Of a stretch of DNA of 64,000 nt, positions 40,035-48,192 are shown piece after piece. The DNA comes from Streptomyces sp. MA5143a. Lineage in GTDB: Bacteria; Actinomycetota; Actinomycetes; Streptomycetales; Streptomycetaceae. Positions within the stretch are counted from its first letter, which is position 1. Every line of letters starts with the position of its first letter. The position numbers were made by a program, and so were the translations under genes. The notes under the pieces were generated by a model, which saw only the letters and a program-made list of their open reading frames with translations, had not been told where the DNA came from and made no database searches. The stretch lies in contig NZ_OLMK01000046.1 in assembly GCF_900290235.1 (NCBI RefSeq), forward strand, positions 62,001-126,000. The letters are read 5' to 3'.

Positions 40035-40682
40035 ATGCCAACGATGAGGTCGGCCCTGTCGCGGGGGTCGGGCCGGTCGCGGGGGTCGGGCCGGTCGCGG
40101 GGGTCGGGCCGGTCGGCGGTGTCGGCGGGGCTGTTGGCCGTGCTCATGGCCATGACGTGGACGTCGGCGCCGCACGCGGCTCCGGGCGTGCCGGACCCAC
40201 CAGGTGGGTCGACCGGGGTGGACGCGGTCGACCCGGTCCCGGCGATCGGCCGGGCATGGCCCGTGGGTCTGCGGCCCCTGGTGGTACGGGCGTGGGAGCC
40301 CCCACCGACCACCTACGCCCGCGGCCACCGAGGCGTCGACCTGGCGGCCCCCGCCGGCTCGCCCGTCCGGGCCGTCGCCCCGGGTGTGGTGTCCTTCGCG
40401 GGCCGAGTGGCAGGCCGAGGGGTCGTCTCGGTCGAGCTGAAGAACACGGGCGACCCTCCACTCCGAACCACCTATCAACCGGTCCGGGCATCCGTACGAA
40501 AGGGCGCCGAGGTGGCCCCGGGAGACACCCTCGGCACTCTGGAAGCCTCCCCCTCCCACTGCCCCACGGCCTGCCTCCACTGGGGCCTCCGCAGAGCCGA
40601 CACGTACCTGAACCCCTTGTCTCTGCTCCCACCCTGGCTACTCCGCAGAGGCCCGTCCCGCCTTCTCCCGGTACCGGCGTGA
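40035..40682 (+). CDS. Secreted M23 family peptidoglycan endopeptidase
   Basis: This is a secreted zinc peptidase (M23, LytM-like) of about 215 residues. The signal peptide follows an Arg/Ser-rich stretch made by an 18-base repeat, with its hydrophobic core at SAVSAGLLAVLMAMTW and a likely cleavage after APHAA. The catalytic domain has HRGVDLAAPAGSPV (HxxxD, first metal ligands), RTTYQPV and the second ligand motif LHWGLR (HxH degenerate form, with CPTACLHWG usual for the Streptomyces group). It should cleave cross-links of peptidoglycan during growth or sporulation. The ATG at 40035 follows GGGAGG at a short distance; 40044 and 39744 are alternatives. The gene is divergent from rpsB. Confidence 0.85.
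   Translation: MPTMRSALSRGSGRSRGSGRSRGSGRSAVSAGLLAVLMAMTWTSAPHAAPGVPDPPGGSTGVDAVDPVPAIGRAWPVGLRPLVVRAWEPPPTTYARGHRGVDLAAPAGSPVRAVAPGVVSFAGRVAGRGVVSVELKNTGDPPLRTTYQPVRASVRKGAEVAPGDTLGTLEASPSHCPTACLHWGLRRADTYLNPLSLLPPWLLRRGPSRLLPVPA
40058..40111 (+). repeat. Three exact 18-bp tandem repeats in the M23 signal region
   Basis: Units 40058-40075, 40076-40093 and 40094-40111 all read gtcgcgggggtcgggccg. In the coding frame they give SRGSGR three times, just before the hydrophobic core of the signal peptide. The exact identity of the copies indicates recent expansion. Confidence 0.92.
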
Positions 40683-41161
40683 CGGCCCCGCCGCTTCCGG
40701 CGCCCCAGCGCGGGCCAGGACGACCAACGCAAGCCCCGCACGGCTGCCGACGCGCGGCCGGGTCGACGCCGAGGAGGGACCCACTGACCAGCCACACCGG
40801 GGTGCCGTGGGGGCGGATCCCGCCAAGCCGGCCAGGCGGCGGCGCTGCCGGGCGTGGCTGCCAGGCCCGATGGCGCAGTTACCGGTTGGCGCAGTCAACC
40901 GAGCAAGGCTGTCAGGCGGGCGGCGCTTGTCAGGGCGGGTCCGCCAGGCCAGGCCGGGCCGGGCCGATCAGATCAGTCCCGGCTGGGCCGGACTCGGCCA
41001 GCGCATGTCGTTACCTCCAGGCGGGCAGGGCCGCACGGACGAGGGCCGGCGGCACCAGCCGGCGGACGCTCGCCCTGCCCCGGCTGTCAACGCCCCACCA
41101 TCGCCGCCCGGCCGCACAGCGGGGCCGCACCCCGCACCCCGCACCAAGGGCACCGCCGCGG
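40683..41161. other. Noncoding gap between M23 and TetR genes
   Basis: This 479-base GC-rich gap lies between convergent genes. No frame shows a conserved protein, and no hairpin stands out above the background of GC-rich self-pairing. I see no gene here. Confidence 0.5.
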
Positions 41162-41752
41162 TCAGCCCCGGACGCCCCGCAGGGCCATCGCGACCGCCGC
41201 GTCGGTGATGGCGGCCGGTTCCTCCGCCGCACCCAGCTCGATCCGCCGCACAGCCGCGTCCACGACACCCTGGAGCAGCATCGCGGCCAGCCTGGGCTCC
41301 GCCTGCCCCAACGCCGCCAGCGCCTCGACGATCATCGCGATCAGCCCGCCGTGCGCGGCGCGGATCTTCTCCCGGGCGCCCGCGTCCAGCTCGCTCGCCG
41401 AGATCGCCACCACGGCCCGGTGGCGCCGATCCCCGACCAGCGCCAGCTGCTTGCGCACGTACGCCTCGACCTTCTCCTCGGGCAGGTCGACAGCCGCCAT
41501 CGCCGCCTCGACCTCAGCCGACCAGAGGGGAAAGTCCACCTCGCACAGTTCCTCGACCACGGCTGCCCGGGACCGGAAGTACTCATAGACGGACGACCGC
41601 GCCAGCCCCGTGCGCTCGGCGAGGGCCGGGAACGTCAACGCCTCGGTCCCGCCCTCGGACAGCAGGGACCGAGCCGCGTCCAGCAGGGCGGCTCGCTGCA
41701 TCGACCGGTGCTCGGCCACGGAGGCCGCTCGAATCCTTGGCACGTAAACCAC
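41162..41752 (-). CDS. TetR family transcriptional regulator
   Basis: This TetR-type repressor of 196 residues has the HTH domain at about residues 17-62 (RAALLDAARSLLSEGGTEALTFPALAERTGLARSSVYEYFRSR, quoted only as that region). An all-helical C-terminal ligand and dimerisation domain follows with EEKVEAYVRKQLALVGDRRHRAV. The start is a GTG at 41752; a GTG at 41743 is close and equally possible. There is no obvious enzyme or transporter divergent from it that would be its target; whiG is 143 bases upstream on the same strand. The ligand is unknown. Confidence 0.88.
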   Translation of the reverse strand: MVYVPRIRAASVAEHRSMQRAALLDAARSLLSEGGTEALTFPALAERTGLARSSVYEYFRSRAAVVEELCEVDFPLWSAEVEAAMAAVDLPEEKVEAYVRKQLALVGDRRHRAVVAISASELDAGAREKIRAAHGGLIAMIVEALAALGQAEPRLAAMLLQGVVDAAVRRIELGAAEEPAAITDAAVAMALRGVRG

Positions 41753-41895
41753 TCTACGGACGGACCGCCACCCACGGGAGTGCCTTCCCTCGACCGGCCG
41801 CCCCTCCAGCCCCCGACCGGCCCTCCCCCACCCCGACCGCTCCGATCCTCCGCCGCCCCGATCTTCCGGCCCCCGCTACCCCGGCACCCCGCAGC

Positions 41896-42732
41896 TCAAC
41901 GGCCGAAACTCGCCAGCTTGGCCCGCAGCTGGAGCACCGACTTCGTGTGGATCTGGCTCACCCGGCTCTCGGTCACCCCGAGCACATTGCCGATCTCGGC
42001 GAGTGTGAGCCCCTCGTAGTAGTACAGCGTGACAACGGTCTTCTCCCGCTCGGGCAGCGTGTTGATGGCCCGTGCCAGAAACCTCCGCAGCTCCCGGTCC
42101 TCCGCCACCTCCACCGGGTTGTCCGCGGCGGTGTCCTCCAGCGTGTCCATCAGGCTCAGCCGGTCACCGCCTTCACCCCCGACGTGCAGCAGCTCCTCCA
42201 GGGCCACCACGTTGGCCAGCGACAACTGGCTGAAGACGGAGTGGAGTTCGTCGACCGGGATACCCATCTCGGCGGCGACCTCCCCCTCGGACGGGGTGCG
42301 TCTGAGGCGGGACTCCAGGGTGGCGTAGGCCCGCTCCACATTGCGCGCCTTCTGCCGCACGGAGCGCGGGATCCAGTCCAGAGCTCGCAGTTCGTCGATC
42401 ATCGCGCCCCGGATCCGGGTGATCGCATACGTCTCGAACTTGATCTCCCGATCGATGTCGAACTTCTCGATCGCGTCGATGAGCCCGAAGACCCCGGAGG
42501 AGACGAAGTCCGCCTGCTCGACGTTGGCCGGCAGGCCGACGCTCACCCGGCCCGCGACGTACTTCACCAGGGGTGAGTAGTGGAGGATCAGTTGCTCGCG
42601 CAGTCGTTCGTCGTTCGTCGTCTTGTACGTCCGCCACAGCTCGTCGAGTGTCGAGGGGGCGGGCGGGCGCACGGTGCCGCGAGCGGCGGACGGTACCGCC
42701 GCCCGGTCAGACCCGGAGGTGTGCTGGGGCAT
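41896..42732 (-). CDS. whiG: RNA polymerase sigma factor WhiG
   Basis: This sigma factor of 278 residues belongs to the FliA/WhiG group. It directs RNA polymerase at promoters that commit aerial hyphae to sporulation, such as those of the early whi genes. Region 2 contains LILHYSPLVKYVAGRV and FGLIDAIEKFDIDREIKFETYAITRIRGAMIDELR (62-105 region). Region 3 includes RNVERAYATLESRL, and region 4 ends with TLAEIGNVLGVTESRVSQIHTKSVLQLR (248-275 region). The ATG at 42732 is normal for the family. Its activity is usually controlled by the RsiG anti-sigma factor with c-di-GMP, which is not encoded here. Confidence 0.95.
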   Translation of the reverse strand: MPQHTSGSDRAAVPSAARGTVRPPAPSTLDELWRTYKTTNDERLREQLILHYSPLVKYVAGRVSVGLPANVEQADFVSSGVFGLIDAIEKFDIDREIKFETYAITRIRGAMIDELRALDWIPRSVRQKARNVERAYATLESRLRRTPSEGEVAAEMGIPVDELHSVFSQLSLANVVALEELLHVGGEGGDRLSLMDTLEDTAADNPVEVAEDRELRRFLARAINTLPEREKTVVTLYYYEGLTLAEIGNVLGVTESRVSQIHTKSVLQLRAKLASFGR

Positions 42733-43005
42733 TCGTCGCCTTGTGCCGTTCTGCCGTGAACTGGGGGGTGCCTGGGTGAGCTGTCGGTCTGATGTCGAGA
42801 TGCCTGTCTGAGTCGGAATCCTCGTGAGCGTAGCGTGACTGGGGAGTCGCAGTGCGCGAAGGCCGAGGGATCACCCGCGCGCAGATACGTTCCGCTGGGA
42901 GCCCCCCGAGGTCACGCCAGTCGCACTGTGTGACGGAGGCGCCGGGCCCAACTACCGGAAACCGCAAGGCTGTCGGCGTTCCCCCGGACGGCCGAACACG
43001 CACGG

Positions 43006-44166
43006 TCAACTTGGCCTCCGATCCGAAGAAACGGAGATCATCGCCTGGCGTGTCAACTTCCAGGTGTCGCCGTGTCGTTCGACGTAACCAAGTGCGCGGA
43101 GTTCGTACAGTCTCCCGACCGCGTCGTCCACGGTCGTCCCGGCGCCCCTGGCCACCGCGTCGACGGCCGCCGCGCCCCGCCCCGGCAGCGCGGCCAGGAC
43201 CTGTCGCGCACCGGGTTCGAGCAGGTCACGCGGGAGGACCGGGCCCCGCTTGGCGGGCGCCAGCTCGCCCATGTCGCCGACCAGCTCGACGATCTCCGCG
43301 GCGTCCGACACGAGCACGGCGTCGCCGCGCAGCAGCTCGTGCACCCCCGCCGACAGGGCCGAGGTCGCCGGTCCGGGCACACCCATCGTGAACCGCCCCA
43401 GCCGCTGCGCGGCCCGCGCGGTGACCAGGGCGCCGCTGCGGTGGGCCGCCTCGACGACCACGGTGCCTCTGGTGAGGGCGGCGATGACCCTGTTCCGCAG
43501 GATGAAGCGACTCTGGGTGGGATGCTCGCCCGGCGGCAGCTCCCCCACCACGAGCCCCTGTTCGGCGATCCTGTTGATCAGTTGGGCATGGCCCCGTGGA
43601 TACGGCCGGTCCACCCCGCAGGCCAGCACGGCGACGGTGGCCCCGCCGACCCCGAGCACGCCCCGGTGGGCCGCACCGTCGACGCCGTAGGCGCCGCCGG
43701 ACACCACCACCCAGCCGCGCTCGGCCAGCCCCGCCCCCAGTACGGCCGCCATGTGCGCCCCGTACTCCGTGCAGGCCCTGGCCCCGACGACGGCCACGGA
43801 CCGCAGGGCCCACATCCGGACATGGGCCGCCCCCCGCACCCAGAGCCCGACCGGCCTCCCGTCCCCCAGATCATCCAGCTGCCCGGGCCACTCCACGTCC
43901 CCCGGCACCAGGAATCTGACGCCGGCCGCCCGGGCCTGTGCGAGGTCTTCCTCCGGGTCGGCGCGCGCGGCGCGGGACCGCAGCCCCGCCCACCGCTTCT
44001 CCGACGCGCCCGGCAGCGGCCCACCTCCCTCGGAAAGCCGCCGCGCGGTCTCCGCCGCCCCCAGCTCCCGTAGCCATCGCCCGGCGAGCTCGTCCCCGGG
44101 TTCGACGACGCGGGCGAGGAAGGCCCGATCGACCCGCTCGGCGTCCGAGGCGCCGCCGCCGGTCAT
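43006..44166 (-). CDS. dprA: DNA-processing protein DprA
   Basis: This is DprA of 386 residues. It has a short N-terminal helical domain and the Rossmann-like core with VAVVGARACTEYG, VVVSGGAYGVDGAAHRG, LACGVDRPYPRGH, RFILRNRVIAALT and ALVTARAAQRLGR. A C-terminal winged-helix part (AVDAVARGAGTTVDDAVGRLYELRALGYVERHG region) follows. DprA binds single-stranded DNA and loads RecA; in Streptomyces it may assist chromosomal exchange and recombination and not classic competence. The ATG at 44166 is used. It follows the AAA ATPase gene by 34 bases and is probably cotranscribed with it and yraN. Confidence 0.93.
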   Translation of the reverse strand: MTGGGASDAERVDRAFLARVVEPGDELAGRWLRELGAAETARRLSEGGGPLPGASEKRWAGLRSRAARADPEEDLAQARAAGVRFLVPGDVEWPGQLDDLGDGRPVGLWVRGAAHVRMWALRSVAVVGARACTEYGAHMAAVLGAGLAERGWVVVSGGAYGVDGAAHRGVLGVGGATVAVLACGVDRPYPRGHAQLINRIAEQGLVVGELPPGEHPTQSRFILRNRVIAALTRGTVVVEAAHRSGALVTARAAQRLGRFTMGVPGPATSALSAGVHELLRGDAVLVSDAAEIVELVGDMGELAPAKRGPVLPRDLLEPGARQVLAALPGRGAAAVDAVARGAGTTVDDAVGRLYELRALGYVERHGDTWKLTRQAMISVSSDRRPS

Positions 44167-44200
44167 GGCCCACCCACCCGCGCGTCGCGGTGCTCCGGCC

Positions 44201-45823
44201 TCATACCAGGGCTCCGATCGCCATGGGCACTCCCCGCGGAACGCCGGTGCGCAGTTGCAGAGCCAGATTGACGTCCACCGCATCGGGACGCTCGTGGCCT
44301 ACGAGGTCCGCGATCGTCCAGGCGACCCGCAGAACCCGGTCCAGTCCCCGCGCCGTCAGGATGCCCCTCTCCAGGCTCCGCTCTGCCTCGTCCATGGCGC
44401 CTGGCGCCGCATGCCACCTGCTGCGCAGCTCCCGCCCGGGGATCTCGCTGTTCGTGCGCCACGGCGTGCCGGCCAGTCGCAGCGCGGCGCGTTCCCTGGC
44501 CGCACGCACCCGGGCTGCCACCGTCGCCGTGGATTCGCCTCGGGCGCCTCGCTGGGTGAGCTCGGACCGGGTGACCCGGTCGATCTCGACACGCAGATCG
44601 ACCCGGTCCAGCAGCGGCCCGGACAACCGGGCCTGATACCGCCGAATCGAGGCCGACGGGCACTCGCACAGGTCGTCGGTCCGGGAGAAACGCCCGCACG
44701 GGCACGGATTGGCGGCAAGCACCATGAGGAACTTCGCGGGGAACCGGACGACCCCGGCACTGCGCGCGATCACGACGTGGCCCGCCTCCAAGGGCTGGCG
44801 CAGGGCGTCCAGTGCCTGGCTGCTGAACTCGGGAGTCTCATCGAGGAAGAGCACCCCGCGGTGGGCCAACGACACCGCGCCGGGCCGGGCGATGCCCTGG
44901 CCTCCCCCGACGAGGGCCTGCATCGTCGCCGAGTGGTGCGGCGCGCAATAGGGCGCCGTATCGACCAGTGGCTTTCCCGCCGGAAGCAGCCCGGCGATCG
45001 AGTGGACGGCCGTGACCTCCAAGGACTCCTCCCGGCCCAGTTCCGGCAGGATGGCCGGCAGCCGCTCCGCGAGCATCGTCTTCCCCGCGCCCGGTGGGCC
45101 TTCGAGGAAGAGGTGGTGTCCCCCCGCCGCCGCCACCTCGACCGCGGTCCGCGCCGCGAGCTGCCCGACGACATCGGCCAGATCGTGGCCCTGGTCCTGC
45201 GGGGCGGCGCCCGTGGTGTGCATACCGGTGGCGGCGCCCGTGCCCGGCATGCGCAGCCCCGCCAGCAGGGGATCCGGACGTCCCTCGTCGGGCTCCTCGT
45301 CCGGCACGGGCTCATCGGCGAGCACGGCGATCAGTTGCCGCAAGGTGCGAACGCCCAGCACCGACACCCCGGGCACCAGGGACGCCTCCGCGGCGGAGCA
45401 CTCCGGCACGACCACTTGTTCGTACCCGGCCTCTGCGGCCGCCAGGACAGCGGGCAGGATGCCCCGCACCGGGCGGACCCTCCCGTCGAGTCCCAGCTCA
45501 CCGATCATCACGATGTCGGAGAGCACCCGTGGATCGATCCGCTCGGAGGCACCCAGGACCGCACTGGCGACCGCCAGGTCGAAGCCGCTGCCGGCCTTGG
45601 GCACCGACGCGGGACTGAGTCCCACCGTCAGCTTCTTCTGGGGCCACTCGGCGCCGGAATTCACCACCGCCGCCCTGACCCGGTCCTTGCTCTCCGTCAG
45701 GCTCTTGTCCGGTAGGCCCACCAGCGTGAAGGCCGCCACGCCCGGTTCCAGGTCCGCCTGGACCTCGACGACGACGCCCTCCACGCCCACGAGGGCCACG
45801 GAGCAGGTGCGGGCGAATCCCAT
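44201..45823 (-). CDS. YifB/ComM family Mg chelatase-like AAA ATPase
   Basis: This is an AAA+ ATPase of 540 residues with an N-terminal ChlI-type half. The lid domain is followed by the ATPase core Walker A FLEGPPGAGKTMLAERLP, Walker B GVLFLDETPEFS and the Mg-chelatase C-terminal module with CPCGRFSRTDDLCECPSASIRRYQARLSGPLLDRVDL (residues about 375-410). It is the same family as ComM, a helicase that moves branches during integration of single-stranded DNA, and it is next to dprA, which supports a role in recombination. The ATG overlaps the yraN stop as TGATG. Confidence 0.92.
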   Translation of the reverse strand: MGFARTCSVALVGVEGVVVEVQADLEPGVAAFTLVGLPDKSLTESKDRVRAAVVNSGAEWPQKKLTVGLSPASVPKAGSGFDLAVASAVLGASERIDPRVLSDIVMIGELGLDGRVRPVRGILPAVLAAAEAGYEQVVVPECSAAEASLVPGVSVLGVRTLRQLIAVLADEPVPDEEPDEGRPDPLLAGLRMPGTGAATGMHTTGAAPQDQGHDLADVVGQLAARTAVEVAAAGGHHLFLEGPPGAGKTMLAERLPAILPELGREESLEVTAVHSIAGLLPAGKPLVDTAPYCAPHHSATMQALVGGGQGIARPGAVSLAHRGVLFLDETPEFSSQALDALRQPLEAGHVVIARSAGVVRFPAKFLMVLAANPCPCGRFSRTDDLCECPSASIRRYQARLSGPLLDRVDLRVEIDRVTRSELTQRGARGESTATVAARVRAARERAALRLAGTPWRTNSEIPGRELRSRWHAAPGAMDEAERSLERGILTARGLDRVLRVAWTIADLVGHERPDAVDVNLALQLRTGVPRGVPMAIGALV

Positions 45824-46188
45824 CAGGCCACCCCCCGCACGTGTTCCACGACGGGTGCCCCGCGGTGGGGCAGGACGACTCCCACGACGTCGACGCGGAC
45901 GCCGCCCGGTGGGGCCCCTCCGTGTTCCTGGAGCCAGCGTTCGGCCAGGCCGCGCAGGCGTTCCGCCTTGGTGGGCGTGACGGCTGCCATCGGGTGTTCG
46001 AAGGGGCCGGCCCTCCGGGTCTTTACCTCGCAGACGACCAGCGCGTCGCCGTCCTTGGCCACGATGTCGATCTCGCCGGTCCTGCCGCAGCGCCAGTTGC
46101 GCTCCAGAACCGTCATCCCGGCCTCGGCCAGCCGCCGTGCGGCCAGCTCCTCGCCGTACCTGCCGAGTGCTCCTCGTGCGTTGCCCAT
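45823..46188 (-). CDS. yraN: YraN family (UPF0102) endonuclease-like protein
   Basis: This protein of 121 residues has the UPF0102 restriction endonuclease-like fold. It shows GRYGEELAARRLAEAGMTVLERNWR, GEIDIVAKDGDALVVCEVKTR with the Asp...Glu-x-Lys active-site pattern, and ITPTKAERLRGLA-like VTPTKAERLRGLAERWL. A recombination or Holliday-junction role is suspected from frequent linkage to dprA/comM-like genes, as here. The ATG at 46188 follows GGAGG. The upstream in-frame extension is not coding-like. Confidence 0.9.
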   Translation of the reverse strand: MGNARGALGRYGEELAARRLAEAGMTVLERNWRCGRTGEIDIVAKDGDALVVCEVKTRRAGPFEHPMAAVTPTKAERLRGLAERWLQEHGGAPPGGVRVDVVGVVLPHRGAPVVEHVRGVA

Positions 46189-46371
46189 GTCGGCACCACC
46201 TCCGGCGCCAACACTGAGGGCATCCCCGCCCGCTATTGGATCTTGGTGGAAAAGCCGACGATTGTGGACAACCTTGTCACCCACACGGATGACGACAGCA
46301 CTCGCCGCACAGCGACACCCGGCCCCGACACCCGCTTCGGCCCAGACGTCCCCCGGACGTCGACCCCGGCC

Positions 46372-46680
46372 TCAGCTGCCCGGCAGCTCCAGATCGCTCT
46401 TGTTGAGCTCCTCGATGTTCACGTCCTTGAACGTGAGCACCCGCACCTGCTTCACGAACCGGGCCGGGCGGTACATGTCCCACACCCAGGCGTCCGCCAT
46501 GGAGACCTCGAAGAACACCTCGCCCTGCACCGAGTGCACCTGCATCTCGTAGTCGTTGGTGAGGTAGAAGCGCCGCTCGGTCTCGATCACGTATTTGAAC
46601 AGACCGACGACATCGCGGTACTCCCGGTAGAGCTTCAGCTCCATCTCGGTCTCGTACTTCTCGAGGTCCTCGGCGCTCAT
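46372..46680 (-). CDS. DUF2469 family protein
   Basis: This acidic protein of 102 residues belongs to DUF2469, conserved in actinobacteria. It starts MSAEDLEKYETEMELKLYREYRDVV and contains VFKYVIETERRFYLTNDYEM (approximate family core), FEVSMADAWVWDMYRP and VLTFKDVNIEELNKSDLELP. No function is established. The constant position next to yraN, signal peptidases and rnhB in actinomycetes suggests a basic cell role. No rnhB gene is visible between it and the Nudix gene here, where it usually lies. The ATG is preceded by AGGGGAACATGCC. Confidence 0.9.
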   Translation of the reverse strand: MSAEDLEKYETEMELKLYREYRDVVGLFKYVIETERRFYLTNDYEMQVHSVQGEVFFEVSMADAWVWDMYRPARFVKQVRVLTFKDVNIEELNKSDLELPGS

Positions 46681-46736
46681 GGCATGTTCCCCTTCAGCCG
46701 TGCGATCCCACCATTGTGCGCCAGCCCCGCACGCCT

Positions 46737-47378
46737 CTAGACAATTTCGGTCTCGAGGACCACGGGCTGGGCCGGGGGACCCTCGTCGAGCAGCGTGCGC
46801 AGCAGTTCGGCGAGTCTGGTCGGGTACACAGTCTCATGCGTGCGGGTGAGTTCCCCGCACGTCCACCAGCGTGCTCCCGCGACGGTGCGCCGTTCCAGCT
46901 CGGTCAGGCCCGCCGCACCGGGCAGCGGCTGGTGTGCGACGGCCGTACGGGCCAGGAAGTACCACTCGTCCTGGTCCCAGCGGCGCCCGGCGAAGGGGAA
47001 GGAGCACCTCCGCCGCCAGAGGACCTGGCCCAGCTCGGCGTCCGTGATCCCGGTCTCCTCGGCGAGTTCCCGCAGCGCGGCCTCCTCCAGGGTCTCGGCT
47101 CCCTCGACGCCGCCGCCGGGAGTGAACCACCAGTCGTCCTTCGGCTCGTCCGGTTCATGCCCGTGCAGCAGGAGGATCCGGTCCAGAGGATCCAGCAGGA
47201 TCACCCGGGCCACCTTGCGCAGCCCGCCCTCGTACGTGTCCTCGGCCGCGCCCCCGGCAGCCCGGTCGTCACCGCCGTACGGGCTGTACGAGGCCCCGTA
47301 CGAGGACACCGGCGGCTGCGCGTTCGGCGGCTTCGACGACCCACCGCAGGACGGCTCACGCGACGGCTCAGCCGACAC
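46737..47378 (-). CDS. NUDIX hydrolase
   Basis: This Nudix hydrolase of 213 residues has the box G5xE7xREUxEExGU read as GGGVEGAETLEEAALRELAEETGI (residues 92-115), with all acidic metal ligands in place. The N-terminal 45 residues are low-complexity Ser/Pro/Gly/Tyr (SSYGASYSPYGG) and probably disordered. The substrate is not readable. It hydrolyses some nucleoside diphosphate linked compound, such as an oxidised nucleotide, NDP-sugar or dinucleoside polyphosphate. The start is a GTG at 47378 that overlaps the sipZ stop by 11 bases, so it belongs to the sip transcript. Confidence 0.9.
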   Translation of the reverse strand: MSAEPSREPSCGGSSKPPNAQPPVSSYGASYSPYGGDDRAAGGAAEDTYEGGLRKVARVILLDPLDRILLLHGHEPDEPKDDWWFTPGGGVEGAETLEEAALRELAEETGITDAELGQVLWRRRCSFPFAGRRWDQDEWYFLARTAVAHQPLPGAAGLTELERRTVAGARWWTCGELTRTHETVYPTRLAELLRTLLDEGPPAQPVVLETEIV

Positions 47379-48111
47379 GGGCGGGCTCCGTCGGCGTGCG
47401 GTCGCGACCGCCGAGCCGCTTGGCCACGGGGCCGTAGGCAGCGCCGCCCAGGACGAGCAGCATGCCCACGACCAGCGCGGCGGTGATCAGCCGCAGCGGG
47501 CCGGGAGAGGACAGCGCGCCCAGCTTCTCGAAGCCCGTGGGGCGGGCCAGCATGCCGTCCATCGGCCAGACGACGGCGTCCACGCGCGCGTCGACGTTGC
47601 CCCGCGGCACCGTGCCCTGGCCGGCCTCGGCGAGGTGGGCGGTGGAGTCCAGGGAGCCGCTGCGTTCGTCACCGAGGAGGAAGAGGCGACCCTTGGGGAC
47701 GGTGATCTCGGGGATGCCGGTCAGCTCGGCGTCCTGGCCCTTCGGCAGATACCCCTCGTCGATCTTCTTGCCGTTGACGGTCAGCTTGCCGTCGGTGCAG
47801 CAGGCGACCGTGTCCCCGCCGACCGCGACGACCCGCTTGACCATGGGCGAGTTGCCCCAGGCCTCCTCCCGAAAGACCACGACGTCACCGCGCTGGATGT
47901 CGGCGCCGTCGACCCGTTGGGCCAGGATGCGGTCGCCGGAGGTGATGGTGGGCGACATGGAGTCGGTCGGCACCGTGTAGGGCTGGTAGACGACGGCGCC
48001 CCACAGGAAGCCGCCGAGGAAGAGCACACAGCCGAGGGCCACGGCCAGCCCCGACAGCTTGCTGCCGAGCCGTCCGCGGCCCTCGTCCGTACGGCCTGTC
48101 GTCCCGCTCAT
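47368..48111 (-). CDS. sipZ: Type I signal peptidase SipZ
   Basis: This type I signal peptidase (247 residues) cleaves Sec and Tat signal peptides outside the membrane. The N-terminal membrane segment is at about 18-42. The catalytic Ser51 is in TDSMSPTI and Lys92 in VKRVVAVGGD, and GDERSGSLDS is box E. A second membrane segment near the C-terminus (about 205-227) is an unusual feature that sipY also shows. The ATG at 48111 follows GGGAGCACTGG. It is the last of four tandem paralogues. Division of labour among the four is known in S. lividans, where SipY is the main enzyme. Confidence 0.93.
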   Translation of the reverse strand: MSGTTGRTDEGRGRLGSKLSGLAVALGCVLFLGGFLWGAVVYQPYTVPTDSMSPTITSGDRILAQRVDGADIQRGDVVVFREEAWGNSPMVKRVVAVGGDTVACCTDGKLTVNGKKIDEGYLPKGQDAELTGIPEITVPKGRLFLLGDERSGSLDSTAHLAEAGQGTVPRGNVDARVDAVVWPMDGMLARPTGFEKLGALSSPGPLRLITAALVVGMLLVLGGAAYGPVAKRLGGRDRTPTEPARVG

Positions 48112-48192
48112 CCCAGTGCTCCCCCAGTTCGGAGATTCGATCGCCCGGGCGCCGTGCGGAGCCACGGGTGATCGGCGATCTGGGACGGCACC

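Noticed and set aside
39605..42019. A plus-strand frame of about 800 codons across the M23, TetR and whiG region
   Set aside because: It crosses the M23 coding region in another frame and covers the TetR gene and the end of whiG on the opposite strand. Its protein is low-complexity Gly/Val/Arg, so it is a GC-driven artefact.
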